Positions 1 through 11,300 of a stretch of 64,000 nt of DNA are shown piece by piece. The notes beneath the pieces were generated by a model that had not been told where the DNA came from, made no database searches, and saw only the letters and a program-made list of their open reading frames with translations. The stretch lies in the NCBI RefSeq assembly GCF_003219795.1, contig NZ_QJVC01000003.1:346063-410062 (forward strand), read 5' to 3'. The position numbers and the translations under genes were made by a program. The stretch comes from Arthrobacter psychrolactophilus (GTDB lineage Bacteria; Actinomycetota; Actinomycetes; Actinomycetales; Micrococcaceae). How positions within the stretch are numbered: the stretch's first letter is position 1; every line of letters starts with the position of its first letter.

Positions 1-1689
1 GAGTCAAAGAAGGCCTCTTCCGGAGACGTGACACGACACGACGTCATCGACGGCCAACAACGAATGACGACCCTTCAGCTCCTGCTTGATGCCGCGCACC
101 AAGTCATCTCCGAGCATGGACACGAGACAGAAGCCGAGAAACTTGAAGAACTAATCCTAAACAAGGCCTCAACCTTCAAAGGACAAGTCGAACGATTCAA
201 GCTCTGGCCGTCCCAAGCAGACCGTGCAGCCTTCGCCCATGCCATGGATCCAGGGGAACCGTGGGACGGAGAGCATCGGGTTATCGAGGCTCACGAATTT
301 TTTCGGCGTGAAACAGAACGATGGCTGACGGGAGTGCCGGATGACGATGGAATCTTCCCACCCGGCACTGAAGAGCTTCGTGCCGACGAATTGTGTTCAA
401 CACTTGAACACCGACTTGTCGTCGTCGCCATCGACTTGTCAGGCCATGAAGATTCACAGTTGATTTTCGAGACTCTGAATGATCGTGGCACACCGCTGCT
501 GAAGGCGGACCTCATCAAGAACTGGGTTTTTCGCAAGGGCGAACAGGTCGGCGCGGACGTGGACAAGTGGTCAAGAACGCATTGGGCAGACTTCGATACG
601 GAGTGGTGGCGAGACGAAATATCTCAGGGTCGACAAAGTCGATCTCGCGTGGACATTTTCTTGCAATATTGGCTCACGATGCGCCTACACGACGAAGTCA
701 AAGCGGAGTTGGTGTTCAGGGTTTTCGCCGATTATGCAGGGTCCCGGCTCACGACTCTGAACGGTGCGGAAGCATTGTTGACAGAGCTTCGGAAGGACGC
801 CGATACCTACCGAGGGCTCAGTGAACTAGACGAGTCGACACCGGAAGGACGATTTCGCTCTCGCGTAATCGAGACGATGGAGCTGGCCGCCACCACTCCT
901 GTCTTTCTCTGGCTCCTCTCCGAGAATCACTCAGTCCCTCGTGATCAGCTCCGGATCGCTCTCGACGCTATCGAGAGTTGGGTTATTCGCCGAACCCTCC
1001 TGCGGAAGACTTCCAAGGATGTAAACCGCTTCATGGTCGCCACTCTGAAGTCGCTTCGAGGCATTGAATCTCGCGAGGCTGGATCCGCAATTAGGAACTT
1101 CCTCTCGGAGCAGACTGCCGAGACTCGCTACTGGCCTTCCGATCAAGAGATGCTATCGACGCTGCCGGATCTCAAGCTGTATGGCAATATCCGTCAGTGG
1201 CGTCTCCGGGTTGTCTTAGGCGCCGTGGAACAACAACTTCGCGACCAAAGCCAAAGGTACGAAGTGGTCGAGCTTCCCAATAGGCTCGAGATCGAGCACA
1301 TAATGCCGCAAGGCTGGCGAACTTTTTGGGATTCAACACCAAAACTCACACCCGAGGAGGCAGCTCAACGTGACCGGTATGTGAACACCATCGGCAATCT
1401 AACACTCATAACCAAATCGCTGAATGGTTCGCTATCCAACCGGCCTTGGACAGACAGCGAAGCAACAGGGCTTACAGACGGCGGCGAGTCTGGTAAGGGC
1501 AAACGAACACTGCTAGATGCATTCAGCCTTCTTGTGCTCAACAAGGAAATCGTTCAAGGCCATGACAATATCTGGACAGAATCCGACATCAAGGAACGCT
1601 CAATGCACGTGGCCGAAGCAATCACGGCAGTCTGGCCAGGTCCGTCGATGGAGATCCAAGAATCCGCTTTCGAATCGGCTAGATCCTAA
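1..1689 (+). CDS. DUF262/DUF1524 (GmrSD-like) protein, 5' end outside window
   Basis: The frame is open from base 1, so the true start lies upstream; a GTG at 28 is only an internal codon. The visible part begins just before the DUF262 motif VIDGQQRMTTLQ, the DGQQR signature of the ParB-like NTPase fold found in GmrS and related proteins. The C-terminal third carries a DUF1524 HNH-type nuclease signature: LEIEHIMPQGW near 1287-1320 and NTIGNLTLITKSLN near 1384-1425. Fusion of the two domains is typical of single-chain GmrSD-like type IV restriction enzymes, which cut modified (for example glucosylated) phage DNA. It converges on the DISARM operon with a 68-base gap, consistent with a defence island. 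The substrate cannot be told from sequence. Missing N-terminal residues probably number about 50-80. Confidence 0.85.
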   Translation, partial: ESKKASSGDVTRHDVIDGQQRMTTLQLLLDAAHQVISEHGHETEAEKLEELILNKASTFKGQVERFKLWPSQADRAAFAHAMDPGEPWDGEHRVIEAHEFFRRETERWLTGVPDDDGIFPPGTEELRADELCSTLEHRLVVVAIDLSGHEDSQLIFETLNDRGTPLLKADLIKNWVFRKGEQVGADVDKWSRTHWADFDTEWWRDEISQGRQSRSRVDIFLQYWLTMRLHDEVKAELVFRVFADYAGSRLTTLNGAEALLTELRKDADTYRGLSELDESTPEGRFRSRVIETMELAATTPVFLWLLSENHSVPRDQLRIALDAIESWVIRRTLLRKTSKDVNRFMVATLKSLRGIESREAGSAIRNFLSEQTAETRYWPSDQEMLSTLPDLKLYGNIRQWRLRVVLGAVEQQLRDQSQRYEVVELPNRLEIEHIMPQGWRTFWDSTPKLTPEEAAQRDRYVNTIGNLTLITKSLNGSLSNRPWTDSEATGLTDGGESGKGKRTLLDAFSLLVLNKEIVQGHDNIWTESDIKERSMHVAEAITAVWPGPSMEIQESAFESARS

Positions 1690-1757
1690 AGTCTTTCCCG
1701 CAAACAGGCGTCGTAGTTCCAGACCAGGAGTATGGCTAGATTCCAGCTCACCTCGGG

Positions 1758-2531
1758 CTACGCGCTTGTTCTTCCGTTGCTGGCCCCATTCAGGGGTTCG
1801 TAGAGGTGCGGCTCGGCTGAGCGAAGCTCACCTTCAACGCGCTCGGCCAGATGTCCGTCGTCGATGACAACTCCCAGCTCGACGTTGCCATACTCGGCGA
1901 TCCAGCTAAAGTTTGCACTTGTGACCACGAGGAAGCGGTGGTCAATGGATACAAACTTCGCGTGATTACGGACTGGTTTTCCACCAAACGGTTTCGTTTG
2001 GAGCACCACTCCCGGAGTGAGCCACTCTGCCACGTGATCGGCGCTCGGACCTCGTCCACCGGTGCTAGCTTCGGCATCGATATAGGCTCTGACCGAGACT
2101 CCAGGTCGCCTTGCAGCATCGTGGAGCGCAGTCCACATGCCGGAGGTCTTCTGGAAATTGAAGGTCGAGCAGACCACCGACTGTCGTGCGCCCTCGACCA
2201 TCGATACCAACGACGTCGTCAATGCACCTGTCCCGAAGACGTGCCCGGGCGACGTCCAGAGCGTATCCACAGCCCGTGTCGTGGACCGGGCGCCCTCAAC
2301 ACCACGGAGCACCGCCGCAACGAGCTCGCTGTCGAAGCGCAGGCCAGCTGTTCCTAGAATCCGGGAGATTTCCGACCGCTTGGCAACGTCAATTGCTCCG
2401 ACCGCCGAAGTCAGACTTTCTCCATCTTCCAAAGCCTCGGCAACAAGTCCCGCTTCGGTTCCTGTGAGCAGGACACCGAGCTGCCGGAACGCCTCCGCTT
2501 TGGCCTCAAATCCCTCAACTGAAGAATCCAA
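1758..2531 (-). CDS. drmC: DISARM protein DrmC (phospholipase D-like)
   Basis: A 257-residue protein with one clear HKD motif, HAKFVSID, followed by VTSANFSW in its C-terminal third. This is the usual single-HKD arrangement of the DISARM PLD protein. The start is a TTG at 2531, inside the last 17 bases of drmB, so the gene is translationally coupled; no ATG fits better. It is the last gene of the five-gene DISARM operon. DrmC is reported as a non-essential accessory of DISARM; its enzymatic role here is not established. The family assignment rests on the HKD motif plus the unmistakable neighbours. Confidence 0.88.
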   Translation of the reverse strand: MDSSVEGFEAKAEAFRQLGVLLTGTEAGLVAEALEDGESLTSAVGAIDVAKRSEISRILGTAGLRFDSELVAAVLRGVEGARSTTRAVDTLWTSPGHVFGTGALTTSLVSMVEGARQSVVCSTFNFQKTSGMWTALHDAARRPGVSVRAYIDAEASTGGRGPSADHVAEWLTPGVVLQTKPFGGKPVRNHAKFVSIDHRFLVVTSANFSWIAEYGNVELGVVIDDGHLAERVEGELRSAEPHLYEPLNGASNGRTSA

Positions 2532-4542
2532 GTCCCACCGACCCGGGCAGGTCTACTAGAAACCTGCGGTCGAGGAAGCGGTTAGCCCGCTCACACGAGG
2601 TTTCGGAAGCCATGGCACACGTGTGGCATGCGGCACCGTGCAGAAACTCTTCGGGATCCTTGGGTGTCCGATGCGCGCACACTGGGTCAGACGAGCAACG
2701 GAGAGCCCGTTCAAGCGCCCTCGTCATTACCCGTTCAAGGTTGTCGCGGGCACTCAACTGGACCAGCCCACCGAGCGTTCCGTCGGAGTCGGACGCCGTC
2801 GTCACGATCAGCAGGCCAGCAGCAGCAGGTCGTTCCGCCTCGGGCTTCCAAGCGTAAATACGCTCGGATAGCGAGGCCGCTGAGTATCCGGCGTACATGG
2901 CCATCTCGCGGATGAGCACGTGGGCGAGGGTATGCACCAGCCAATAGCGGGCAGGGCGGAATCGGCTCAGATGGTCAATGTCTTTCGCCGTGTCAGAGAA
3001 TCGTGCGTCAAAGTTCCTTTTGTGAGCGGCCGTATGAGCCGACCACAAACTGGCTAGATCCGGGCTCTCCACCTTCGCTTCCCAGGCAGCGACGGCCTTC
3101 TCATCAAGCTGCAGATAGATCCCCTCGCCTCGGTCTTCTGTGGCGACCGTCCATTTCGGGCGGCCGCTACGGCTCAGATGGACTAGGCGCTGGCCGATGT
3201 CGTTGGCCCGTTCCATCTCATCGATGCGGGTGAAACCAAGGACAGCATTGACCTTACGAAGCTTGTCAATGGCCATGACACGGGTTACGTGCTTAGAAGC
3301 TAGATCGGGATGAACTCCTCCCACGGGTGGAGACAACACCAGGCCACTTTTTTCGTCTGCCTTGTGCAGCTTGCCAAGCGGATCCCGCAACAAGAAGTTC
3401 CATTCCGGAACGAGAAGTGAAATTGGATCGAAATTGCGTCGTTGCTCGGCCAATTCCTCCTCTGACGGTGGCGGCTCCATCAGATGGGCGATCGCGGCAG
3501 CTAGGTCGTCGTCCGAAAGGTCGGCAAGTGCAGAATCTTCATCATCCAGATATTCACGCCACTTATCGACATCATTGCCATACTTTTCAACACGTTTGGG
3601 TCCGGCTACATTCAATATCGCTGACGCAACTGTCTCTTGTGTCTCGGTAGTGGCCTCCGGCATGACAACGATCGAGAGGCTGGCAGGGAACCAGAGGTTT
3701 GAGGCACCAAGCAGCATGAGCTTAGTCGCGTTAGGGCAGCCGTTCTTGTCGAAGAGACCGAGGTGCGGGTGCCGACCACGGCACCGCGGGAGTTTCGAGG
3801 CTCCGGCTTCACCCTGGGCCTGGTTCATTGGGCGTTTTAGGCCGCAGGCCCCGCACTCGATCGTGGCCGAGGCCCCCTTCCCCACGGAGCGGTCATGCAT
3901 CGCAAGACGGGGGACTTCCGCAACCGCGCATTTGGCACCCTCATGGACCCACCAATTGTAGGGGAATTCGTCAAGGTGGCCGTCGGGGCAAGCGAGCAAA
4001 TATCGGGCCGGGACAGCCGGCATTGGCCTTTTGGAGATACGGCCTTTGCGGCCGGGACACTTCTCATGCTCGAACCGGGCTTGGTCAGGTCGATAGGGGT
4101 TGGTGTTGCGGTAGGCGAACCGGGTGAGCGGGGCGAGCATGTCACAGTGTGTGCAGCGCAGCCACTGCGGGAACACGCGCGCGGGCACGCCAAGGTCGTC
4201 GCCTTCTCTGCTATTTGACGACGGCTTCGGCGCCCACGGGAACGGCCGGAGCTCGGATACCTGCGGTCCAAGATGAACCTTGACGGCGTCCAACAGCCGC
4301 GGCGCATGAACCGTTGGCACCGAGCCTCTACGAGCCCATACCCGTTCCCAATCGTCAAGGCCGGCGGGCATAATCGTAAAGGATGGAAGGTCCATCGTGG
4401 CACCGGGGCCATAGGTGTACAACAAGGACGACGGCCGCGCGGAGCCGACCTTTGCTCGATTCTTGGTCGCCGTTTGAGAGTCCCCAGCTTCCAAGTCTCC
4501 AACTGGGTCAAGGATCCCGCCAGTTTCAAGAATTTCAGTCAT
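2515..4542 (-). CDS. drmB: DISARM protein DrmB (DUF1998)
   Basis: A 675-residue protein beginning MTEILETGG. The reading frame stays open upstream to 4890, but that extension is the antisense-like shadow of the drmA 3' end, and the ATG at 4542 overlaps the drmA stop by eight bases, as expected for coupling. The C-terminal region has the DUF1998 signature (LVHTLAHVLIREMA, then LLIVTTASDSDGTLGG) followed by clustered cysteines (CAHRT, CHTCAM, CERANR). A CTHC motif lies nearer the N-terminus. These suggest bound zinc. DrmB partners the DrmA helicase; the DrmAB complex recognises and blocks unmethylated incoming DNA in characterised DISARM systems. Length is normal for the family. Confidence 0.92.
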   Translation of the reverse strand: MTEILETGGILDPVGDLEAGDSQTATKNRAKVGSARPSSLLYTYGPGATMDLPSFTIMPAGLDDWERVWARRGSVPTVHAPRLLDAVKVHLGPQVSELRPFPWAPKPSSNSREGDDLGVPARVFPQWLRCTHCDMLAPLTRFAYRNTNPYRPDQARFEHEKCPGRKGRISKRPMPAVPARYLLACPDGHLDEFPYNWWVHEGAKCAVAEVPRLAMHDRSVGKGASATIECGACGLKRPMNQAQGEAGASKLPRCRGRHPHLGLFDKNGCPNATKLMLLGASNLWFPASLSIVVMPEATTETQETVASAILNVAGPKRVEKYGNDVDKWREYLDDEDSALADLSDDDLAAAIAHLMEPPPSEEELAEQRRNFDPISLLVPEWNFLLRDPLGKLHKADEKSGLVLSPPVGGVHPDLASKHVTRVMAIDKLRKVNAVLGFTRIDEMERANDIGQRLVHLSRSGRPKWTVATEDRGEGIYLQLDEKAVAAWEAKVESPDLASLWSAHTAAHKRNFDARFSDTAKDIDHLSRFRPARYWLVHTLAHVLIREMAMYAGYSAASLSERIYAWKPEAERPAAAGLLIVTTASDSDGTLGGLVQLSARDNLERVMTRALERALRCSSDPVCAHRTPKDPEEFLHGAACHTCAMASETSCERANRFLDRRFLVDLPGSVGLGFFS

Positions 4543-7500
4543 CAGATTCTCCGTCCAGAGGAGGAGCAGGTACCCACTCCGGTTCTTCTTGAAGTTCCCA
4601 CGACATGAGGTTCTCCTTTTTAGGGGTGACGAGCAGATTGATCTCCGGCTGCACCTCGCGCATCGAGTTGGCCACCGTGAACGGCGGGATGTCCACCATT
4701 CCGAAGTCGGCACGCTGGTTCTCCGGAGAAAGCAGCAGAGCGCTGAACTCACCGTCCTTGCCGTCCGGAATTTTCTCATACACCAATTGATGGTGTTTCT
4801 TCTGAACGAAGGCCCGACGTTTGGACCACTGGTCACGCCGATTCTTAAGACGTTCCTCAACCACATGGGCGGCTTCCTCACCGCCAGCAATCTTGGCCCG
4901 ATCCACGATCTGCTGGATCAACTGGTCGAGACGGCCCATGGCGTCGTCGATCCGCCAAGCACTTCGCTCTGTTGAAAGGCCATCGGCCCGTGTCGCATCC
5001 GATACCCGTGCAGCACTGACCAGTACGCCGTCTAGGGATCTGTCAATTGAGGTGTAGGAGTACGGCGTGACCGACAGCGGCTCCACCTGGGAGTAAAAGG
5101 TCTCATGGTAGTGGCGGAATTGTTCGAAATGGGCCAGGTCTCTGGGTCGCGCCCAGTTGCCCAACGTGACTACCAATCCTGGCCGGGAGGCGTCACGACC
5201 CACCCGAGAAGATGCCTGAATGTATTCGGCAGTGTTCTTTGGCTGACCGATCATCAACATCAGCCCCAGTCTGGTAACGTCCACGCCCACCTGGAGCATC
5301 GAGGTCGCAAGGACGACGTCGTACGGATCAGGCTTGCGGTAGGCGTAGCGTTTGCCAGCCTCGCGCGCGGTCCGAGACTCGACAGCTCGTACCTTTTTAC
5401 CCTCATTGGAGTCCCAGCGCGGGTCAAAGGCGGCGCCCATCTGATCCAGAGTTCCGGTGATGTCCGATGATGAAACTCGCGAGGTCAGCTCCGCGACGTT
5501 TAGGCCCGTCGGCTGGGTACCGTACCGTGGCGGGAAATTCTTTCCCGGCCTCCGCTTCTTGATCGTGGTCTGTACGTCATCCGCGATGTAGCGGGCCATA
5601 CCTGCCAACTCCCTAGTGGCGTTAAAGTAACCCACCAAGGTCATATATGGATCCGCCGAAACCGGCTCGTCCGCTTCCGGCGCTCTGGCCTGATCCATGA
5701 GCACTTGGCCGGCCGACAGCAATGTGCTGGCGACCACGATCTCAGCGGAAGTCAGCCTGACACCCGTGGTGCTGATGCCGATGTAACGGCGTCCGGGTGT
5801 TTTTGGTGTTACCGGAACCTCTGTGGAGAAGTAGGTGTCAGATACGTCCAAAACTTGGGGTGGGAAGATCGTCACGCGACGCCCGTATAACGCTTTGATC
5901 TGTTCGGCCGCGTTGCGCACCGTCGCCGTCGAGGCCACCACCAGCGGGCGGATTGAGTTCCCTGCATCGTCCTTCCACGTAGTTAGGACGTCGACCGCCA
6001 GTTCGAATGCCCCGACGGCTGTGCCAAGGGCACCCGTGATCAGGTGCAGCTCATCCTGGATAATCAGATCCGGTGGCCGCAACCTGTCCACCGCTCCTAC
6101 CGAAGCGGATGGCACGCCATTTTTCGCGGGATGCTTTCCCCCGATATCGATCTTGCAGAACTTATGTTGGTCGTCATGGACATACCCGTGCCGCTCACAC
6201 CGCTTGCGCACGTACCCGAAAAGTGACGCGGCCTCACCTTCACGTGCCAACCGGGCGAACTTATCTACCGTCGCAATGACAAACGCCGGAGCCAGCCGAT
6301 AGATTTCCTCGTCGACCGTCAAGACCGGAAGACCCTCGCTGCTACCCTGCGCACCTTCGGAGAAGGGGCAGTCGCCGAAGTCGTCGCCACAATAGACACG
6401 AATTCTCCGCTGTAAGTCATCGCCCTTGACGTTCTTCGGCTCAATCGGTGTTCCGCACCATGGACAGCGCTGCAGCTGCAGGACGGTCAGACCGTATTTG
6501 CGTCCCTCGTTGGCTTCAGCAAGCTGTTCAGCCGCCTCATCGTACCGCTTGGGCGAGACTGCGGTACCGACCCAAAGGCCAATGCGGAACGGCTCGGTCC
6601 CCCAGGTCGCCTCGTCCTCACGCCTGGCAACCTCAGCTGCGCACACCAGTGCAGTCGCGCGCTGGAACTGCTGGGCGGTCAGCAGGCGCAACGTGTAACG
6701 CATCAGAACCGCAACGCCTGTGTTGCCGTCGATTCGCCCGTCTACACCGTCGATGACTCCCTGCCGACGCCGGATCCCAAATGTGAATGCGGCGAGGCCG
6801 AGGTAAGCCTCGGTCTTGCCACCACCAGTAGGGAAGAACAACAGCTCGGCTTTGGCCATTGGAGAGGAACGACGCTTGAGCTCCGGGCGTGCCAACGCTT
6901 CGAGCTGCATCAACACGAACGCGAGCTGGAACGTACGCCAAGAATGCGCACGCGGGCCGAGAGCGAGAATCTGGGAACGGGCAGCATTCAGGCTGAGTTT
7001 CCGGTTTGCTGCACGTAGTTCGGCAACCTGCGTCTGTACGCGTTGATCGGCCATGACCTGGTTCATGAATCGGAAACAGCGCAGCGCTTCGTCGTCGCCG
7101 AGCAGGAAGTCCAGGCCGCGTTCAAGTTGTTTGGCCACCACCGCGGCGTCCTGGATAGCTTCTGCTGCGACGTCCTGGAGGTGGTCGGGCAACATTGCGG
7201 CACGCGACTTCTGCCCCTCCAACCACTCCTGATAGCCGTCCACAATTGGGCGCAGCCCAGTCCCCAAGTTCTCGACACTCTCAGTGGCGAGTTTGGTCAT
7301 GTCCAGAAGAACGCCCTCGATGTCGCGGGCATTGGTCTGCGGCGTCTCGGACACGGGCAACCAAGTGGTGCGTACCTGGATAGCTCGTCGAGCTCCTTCG
7401 GCTACGGTCCAGTCAACCGAACAGGTTCGACCGATGCCGAACTCCAGCCTGTCTCTGTACTGCAGTTGGAGTCGGGCAAGCTCCGGCTCGCTGTCCAAAT

Positions 7501-8308
7501 GCGGCTCCTCCAGTGCGTCCGCCACCGGGAGAAAGATGTCTTTCTGCGGCGCGTTTGCAACGGCCTCGACGTAGAGCTTAGTTTGATAGAGCCAGGCATC
7601 TACAGGGATCTGACGGGGAGTCTCACGATCATTACAGAGCGCGGCTTCAACGATCCGCTTGCCCTCGTAGTCCATGACGTCCACCCGGATGAGGATTGAA
7701 TCCTCCAAGGTGAAGTCCGCAGTCTCCCCCGCTTGCAAGGAACCGACTGGTACGACCACCGGGTGGGTATGCTGGGTTCGACGAAACTTGCGCTTTGGCC
7801 GGCCCGAAACCGTGACCTCGTCGGTTTCTTCCGATCGGTAAGTTCCCCATTCAGAACGGATCACGACATTTTCTACGTCAAGACCCACCTGAAAGCGCAG
7901 CCCCATTGAGGCCGGAATCATCATCCCCCGGCGAAGAGGTACGTCTTCAGCGCCTTCGTCATCCGAACCGGCCATCTCGTTCTCTTGCACCGCTGGAACA
8001 CCGCGTCCAAGATCAGAATCACTCGCAGCCACGACATCCTCATCAGCAGCGCCCTCAGCATCTTCAGCGAGTGTCACTCCGCCCTTGCCCATCAATTTTG
8101 CGGGAGCGATGCGGCCCACGAGGTACAAAGCATCCGGCACGGCGTCCAAGAGTTCGTCGTCCCCGTGGGCGGGGCCAAGGAGCTCTCGTTCCAGGATGTC
8201 GGTGAGGTTTTCACGATCGGTCCACGAGGTACCATCCGGTTCGCTTGTCAGCTCGTAATCAGGGAAAGGCATACGCTGCGGGCCGGTGGCCCCGGTCTCA
8301 ACTGTCAT
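4535..8308 (-). CDS. drmA: DISARM helicase DrmA
   Basis: A 1257-residue SF2 helicase. Walker A reads FFPTGGGKTEAY near residue 500, the Walker B position reads LIIQDELHLITG near 750, and the C-terminal helicase lobe contains MIGQPKNTAEYIQASSRVGR near 1026. A four-cysteine cluster (CPWCGTP through CGDDFGDCPF) sits between the helicase motifs and may bind zinc. The start overlaps the drmMI stop by four bases (ATGA). DrmA is a core DISARM component that works with DrmB to load onto and translocate along phage DNA. Family length and order match class 1 DISARM; I see no truncation or frameshift. Confidence 0.95.
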   Translation of the reverse strand: MTVETGATGPQRMPFPDYELTSEPDGTSWTDRENLTDILERELLGPAHGDDELLDAVPDALYLVGRIAPAKLMGKGGVTLAEDAEGAADEDVVAASDSDLGRGVPAVQENEMAGSDDEGAEDVPLRRGMMIPASMGLRFQVGLDVENVVIRSEWGTYRSEETDEVTVSGRPKRKFRRTQHTHPVVVPVGSLQAGETADFTLEDSILIRVDVMDYEGKRIVEAALCNDRETPRQIPVDAWLYQTKLYVEAVANAPQKDIFLPVADALEEPHLDSEPELARLQLQYRDRLEFGIGRTCSVDWTVAEGARRAIQVRTTWLPVSETPQTNARDIEGVLLDMTKLATESVENLGTGLRPIVDGYQEWLEGQKSRAAMLPDHLQDVAAEAIQDAAVVAKQLERGLDFLLGDDEALRCFRFMNQVMADQRVQTQVAELRAANRKLSLNAARSQILALGPRAHSWRTFQLAFVLMQLEALARPELKRRSSPMAKAELLFFPTGGGKTEAYLGLAAFTFGIRRRQGVIDGVDGRIDGNTGVAVLMRYTLRLLTAQQFQRATALVCAAEVARREDEATWGTEPFRIGLWVGTAVSPKRYDEAAEQLAEANEGRKYGLTVLQLQRCPWCGTPIEPKNVKGDDLQRRIRVYCGDDFGDCPFSEGAQGSSEGLPVLTVDEEIYRLAPAFVIATVDKFARLAREGEAASLFGYVRKRCERHGYVHDDQHKFCKIDIGGKHPAKNGVPSASVGAVDRLRPPDLIIQDELHLITGALGTAVGAFELAVDVLTTWKDDAGNSIRPLVVASTATVRNAAEQIKALYGRRVTIFPPQVLDVSDTYFSTEVPVTPKTPGRRYIGISTTGVRLTSAEIVVASTLLSAGQVLMDQARAPEADEPVSADPYMTLVGYFNATRELAGMARYIADDVQTTIKKRRPGKNFPPRYGTQPTGLNVAELTSRVSSSDITGTLDQMGAAFDPRWDSNEGKKVRAVESRTAREAGKRYAYRKPDPYDVVLATSMLQVGVDVTRLGLMLMIGQPKNTAEYIQASSRVGRDASRPGLVVTLGNWARPRDLAHFEQFRHYHETFYSQVEPLSVTPYSYTSIDRSLDGVLVSAARVSDATRADGLSTERSAWRIDDAMGRLDQLIQQIVDRAKIAGGEEAAHVVEERLKNRRDQWSKRRAFVQKKHHQLVYEKIPDGKDGEFSALLLSPENQRADFGMVDIPPFTVANSMREVQPEINLLVTPKKENLMSWELQEEPEWVPAPPLDGESDD

Positions 8309-11300
8309 TTGGCGTCAGCCCTCACTGAATTGTCCAACGAAGCTTCCCCACCTTGGCTGGCAGCACGACGGTGATTCTCTTCGAGCAGGCGGTCAAGAAT
8401 CTCCACACGGGCTGCCGGGCAAACGGTCCAGCGCTCCATCTGACGGAATGTGTGGAACCCATGATCGAGAGCGACGTCGTCCCATTCGTAGGCCGCCATG
8501 ACGGAATTATCTAGTTCATCATGGATCTCACGCAGGCGCGCAATGTCGGCGTCAGCGGTGTCAACTATCCCCGGGTCGTTGATCAGGTTGTATAACTTGG
8601 TAAGTCCAAGTTCACGTCGGATCATGATTTCGCGACGCTCGACGTCGAGGACCTTGCCGATCGCGGTGAGACCGGCGGTGGGAGCAGGGCGTGGGAAGGT
8701 CTCAAATACGTCCGACGGCGTATAGACGGGATCGGTTCGGATCGTTGATCCATATACGAGAGCCCAAAGTTGGTGGACATCTGACGAGAGCACCGCGAGA
8801 TCGGCATAGGAGTCGGAGGCGATGACTATGACCTTCTGATCAAAAACTTGGTCGCTCGGAAGTAACATCGGCGTCCGTGTTCGACTCGTTTGCGCGATTA
8901 CCAAGACCGCAGGAAGTTCCGCGATGGCACGGCGCATTTCACCTCGCACCCGAAGGAACCGCCACCACGGCAAATCGCGAACAGCCTTCGGCTTGACCAT
9001 TCGTTCAGGTTTCACTCGTTCCACAACCCTCTTGAATGGAATACTGAACGTGGCCGCTTCGTCCTCAGAACGCCCGGTGAAGTCGATTACCCAACGCGAA
9101 CCGCTCCCGTCTGCGCGTCCATTGAGATCCTTTCCGCCGAGATATGGAAACAGAACCTCCGCGTTTTTCGCATCAGCGCCAATCCACGTGGCAGCTTCGA
9201 CCGGGTCGAGTACAAACCCAGGCCCCAGCAAAATGCACCCTTGGAACGCGCTGTCCTTATTCTCAGCTAGCCGCACAGGGCTACCTGCCGCGCGCCCGCC
9301 TGGTTCCAACATTGTGGTCAGCCGGGACACAATCTTACCCTCCGACACTCGCCCCACAGATGGATCAATCGGCGCGATGCTTCCCCATACTGCGGCGTAC
9401 TCCAGATTGGCTGACTGCGCTGGCCACGGTCGTGACTGAATAGCCCTCGTAATCGTGAACCCTGACTCGATCATCCGGTCCAGTCCGACTTGCCGGGTGT
9501 CCCCCTGTGCAATCGTATTAGTAGCAATCAGGCCCAGTGTGCCTCTGCTTGCCAAGAGAGAAAGGGCGCGAAGAAAGAAGTATGCAACGAAATCTGCCGA
9601 CCCGCGGGCGCCTTCGGCTAGCACGTGCACGAACCAGTCCCTCACGTTCGTGCCCATAGCTCCTGTGAGTTTCTGTCCACCTAAGAACGGTGGATTTCCG
9701 ATGATCGCATCGAACCCGCCCCGTTCCATGACATCAGGCACGGCCAGCGCCCAGTGCAGCGGCTTCCACCGTTCGTAGTCGGTCTCGACGGTCGGCGTAA
9801 GCCCGCGGTCGATAATGCCGTCGAGCATCGTACGGTCACCAGCCCCGTTCGACGCGAACGCCAGGTCCACGGCGATCCTCAGGTTTTCGTACTGTTCGTC
9901 GAGCTTCTTCCCCGGCTTTCCACCCTCGATAAGACCAGCAGCGATGATGCCGTCCGCCACATCGCTCAGCTGCCAGACCAATTCCTGATACTCATGCCAA
10001 ATCCTTCTTTTGGTTTTGGTTGATCGTGCCGGGTCATTCTCATCGACGACGTTGGCTAAGCCTTGCCGTAGCCTGACTGCTTTTTGGACCACCGTTTTGA
10101 CGTCAATTAAGTGAAGGCCATGAGCTTCTGAGCCCTCGCCAAAGAGTGTGCTCGTAGAATACTGAACGCCCCCATTGAGGGTCTTCACCCGGGACGGATC
10201 GATATGTGCAGCCTCGAGTTGACGAAGATCGGTGATGCCAAGCAGGGAGTTACCGTGAAGTACCTTGTCGTCGACGAAGGAGAAAGGGAGCTTAGGATCG
10301 AGCGAAACAAGCCAGAGGGAGATTTTGCACATTTCCACGGCCATGCCGTTAATATCGGCCCCATAGAGACATTGGGCGACTACCTGCCGCCTGGCCTTGG
10401 TCTCTAGCTCATGAGGAGAACCGGTTACCCCTTCCGCGTGCCAAGCTTTGAGTACCATTTCGGCCAGATACTCGGCTGCGGCTACGAGGAACGCTCCTGA
10501 CCCGCAAGCGATGTCTGCGACCTTGAGATCGAGGATCTCGTTGGAGTCCAGCAGCTTCCACTGCGACTCGTCGGCGGTCTGGTGTGGTCCTGGTTGAAAA
10601 ACGAGCGGCTCCAGTGCGTAGCGCACGACTTCTTGGGCGAGCGACTTGGGCGTGTAGTGAGCGCCGGAAGTTGCACGTGACGGAGTCTCGACGACGGCGA
10701 GCCCGCCAGGCTGGATGACAACAGGTCGTTCACGCAAGTCACGGCGGATAATGCCCAAGAAAGGGCGCAGCCTTGCCAGCAGCTCTTCTTCGCGTGTCAC
10801 TGACAACAAAGCACGCTCGCCGTCCTCAGCGCTTTGTCCCAGCAGCTTCGACAGCGCGGCGGCTGATTTCGTCGTGGCTGCCGGCTGGTTTTTCTTGACC
10901 CACGCGATGACCGCGGCACCAAAATTCGCGGAAGTGGGGTTCGCATCGGCGAGCCCTTCGAGGACTCGTAGCGGCATCTCTGGCTCTTCGCCTTCCTTGC
11001 CAACCAGCCCCACTACGATCTCATCGACGTCTTCCGCGGTATACCCCAGCAAACCCTCGTAGATATAGCCGATCTGTTCGACATCGACCTCGCGAAAGGA
11101 CACCCTGCGACGCTCAGCCGATTTACCCGTGCCGATAACGGCGTACTGCAGGGCACGCAGTACTTCGAGCATCACACGATCACTGACGGCAACAGCCAAG
11201 GCACCACGGTCGTCGACACTAGTGAGGAACGGAAAGCGTTCCGGGTCAAAGAGTGAACCGCCGTAGGCGGGGAGACGGATTTCCTCAGATGTCACTCCCC

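Noticed and set aside
4543-4890. N-terminal extension of DrmB (116 residues)
   Set aside because: It is an Arg/Ser-rich shadow of the drmA 3' end; the ATG at 4542 overlaps the drmA stop as expected for a coupled operon.
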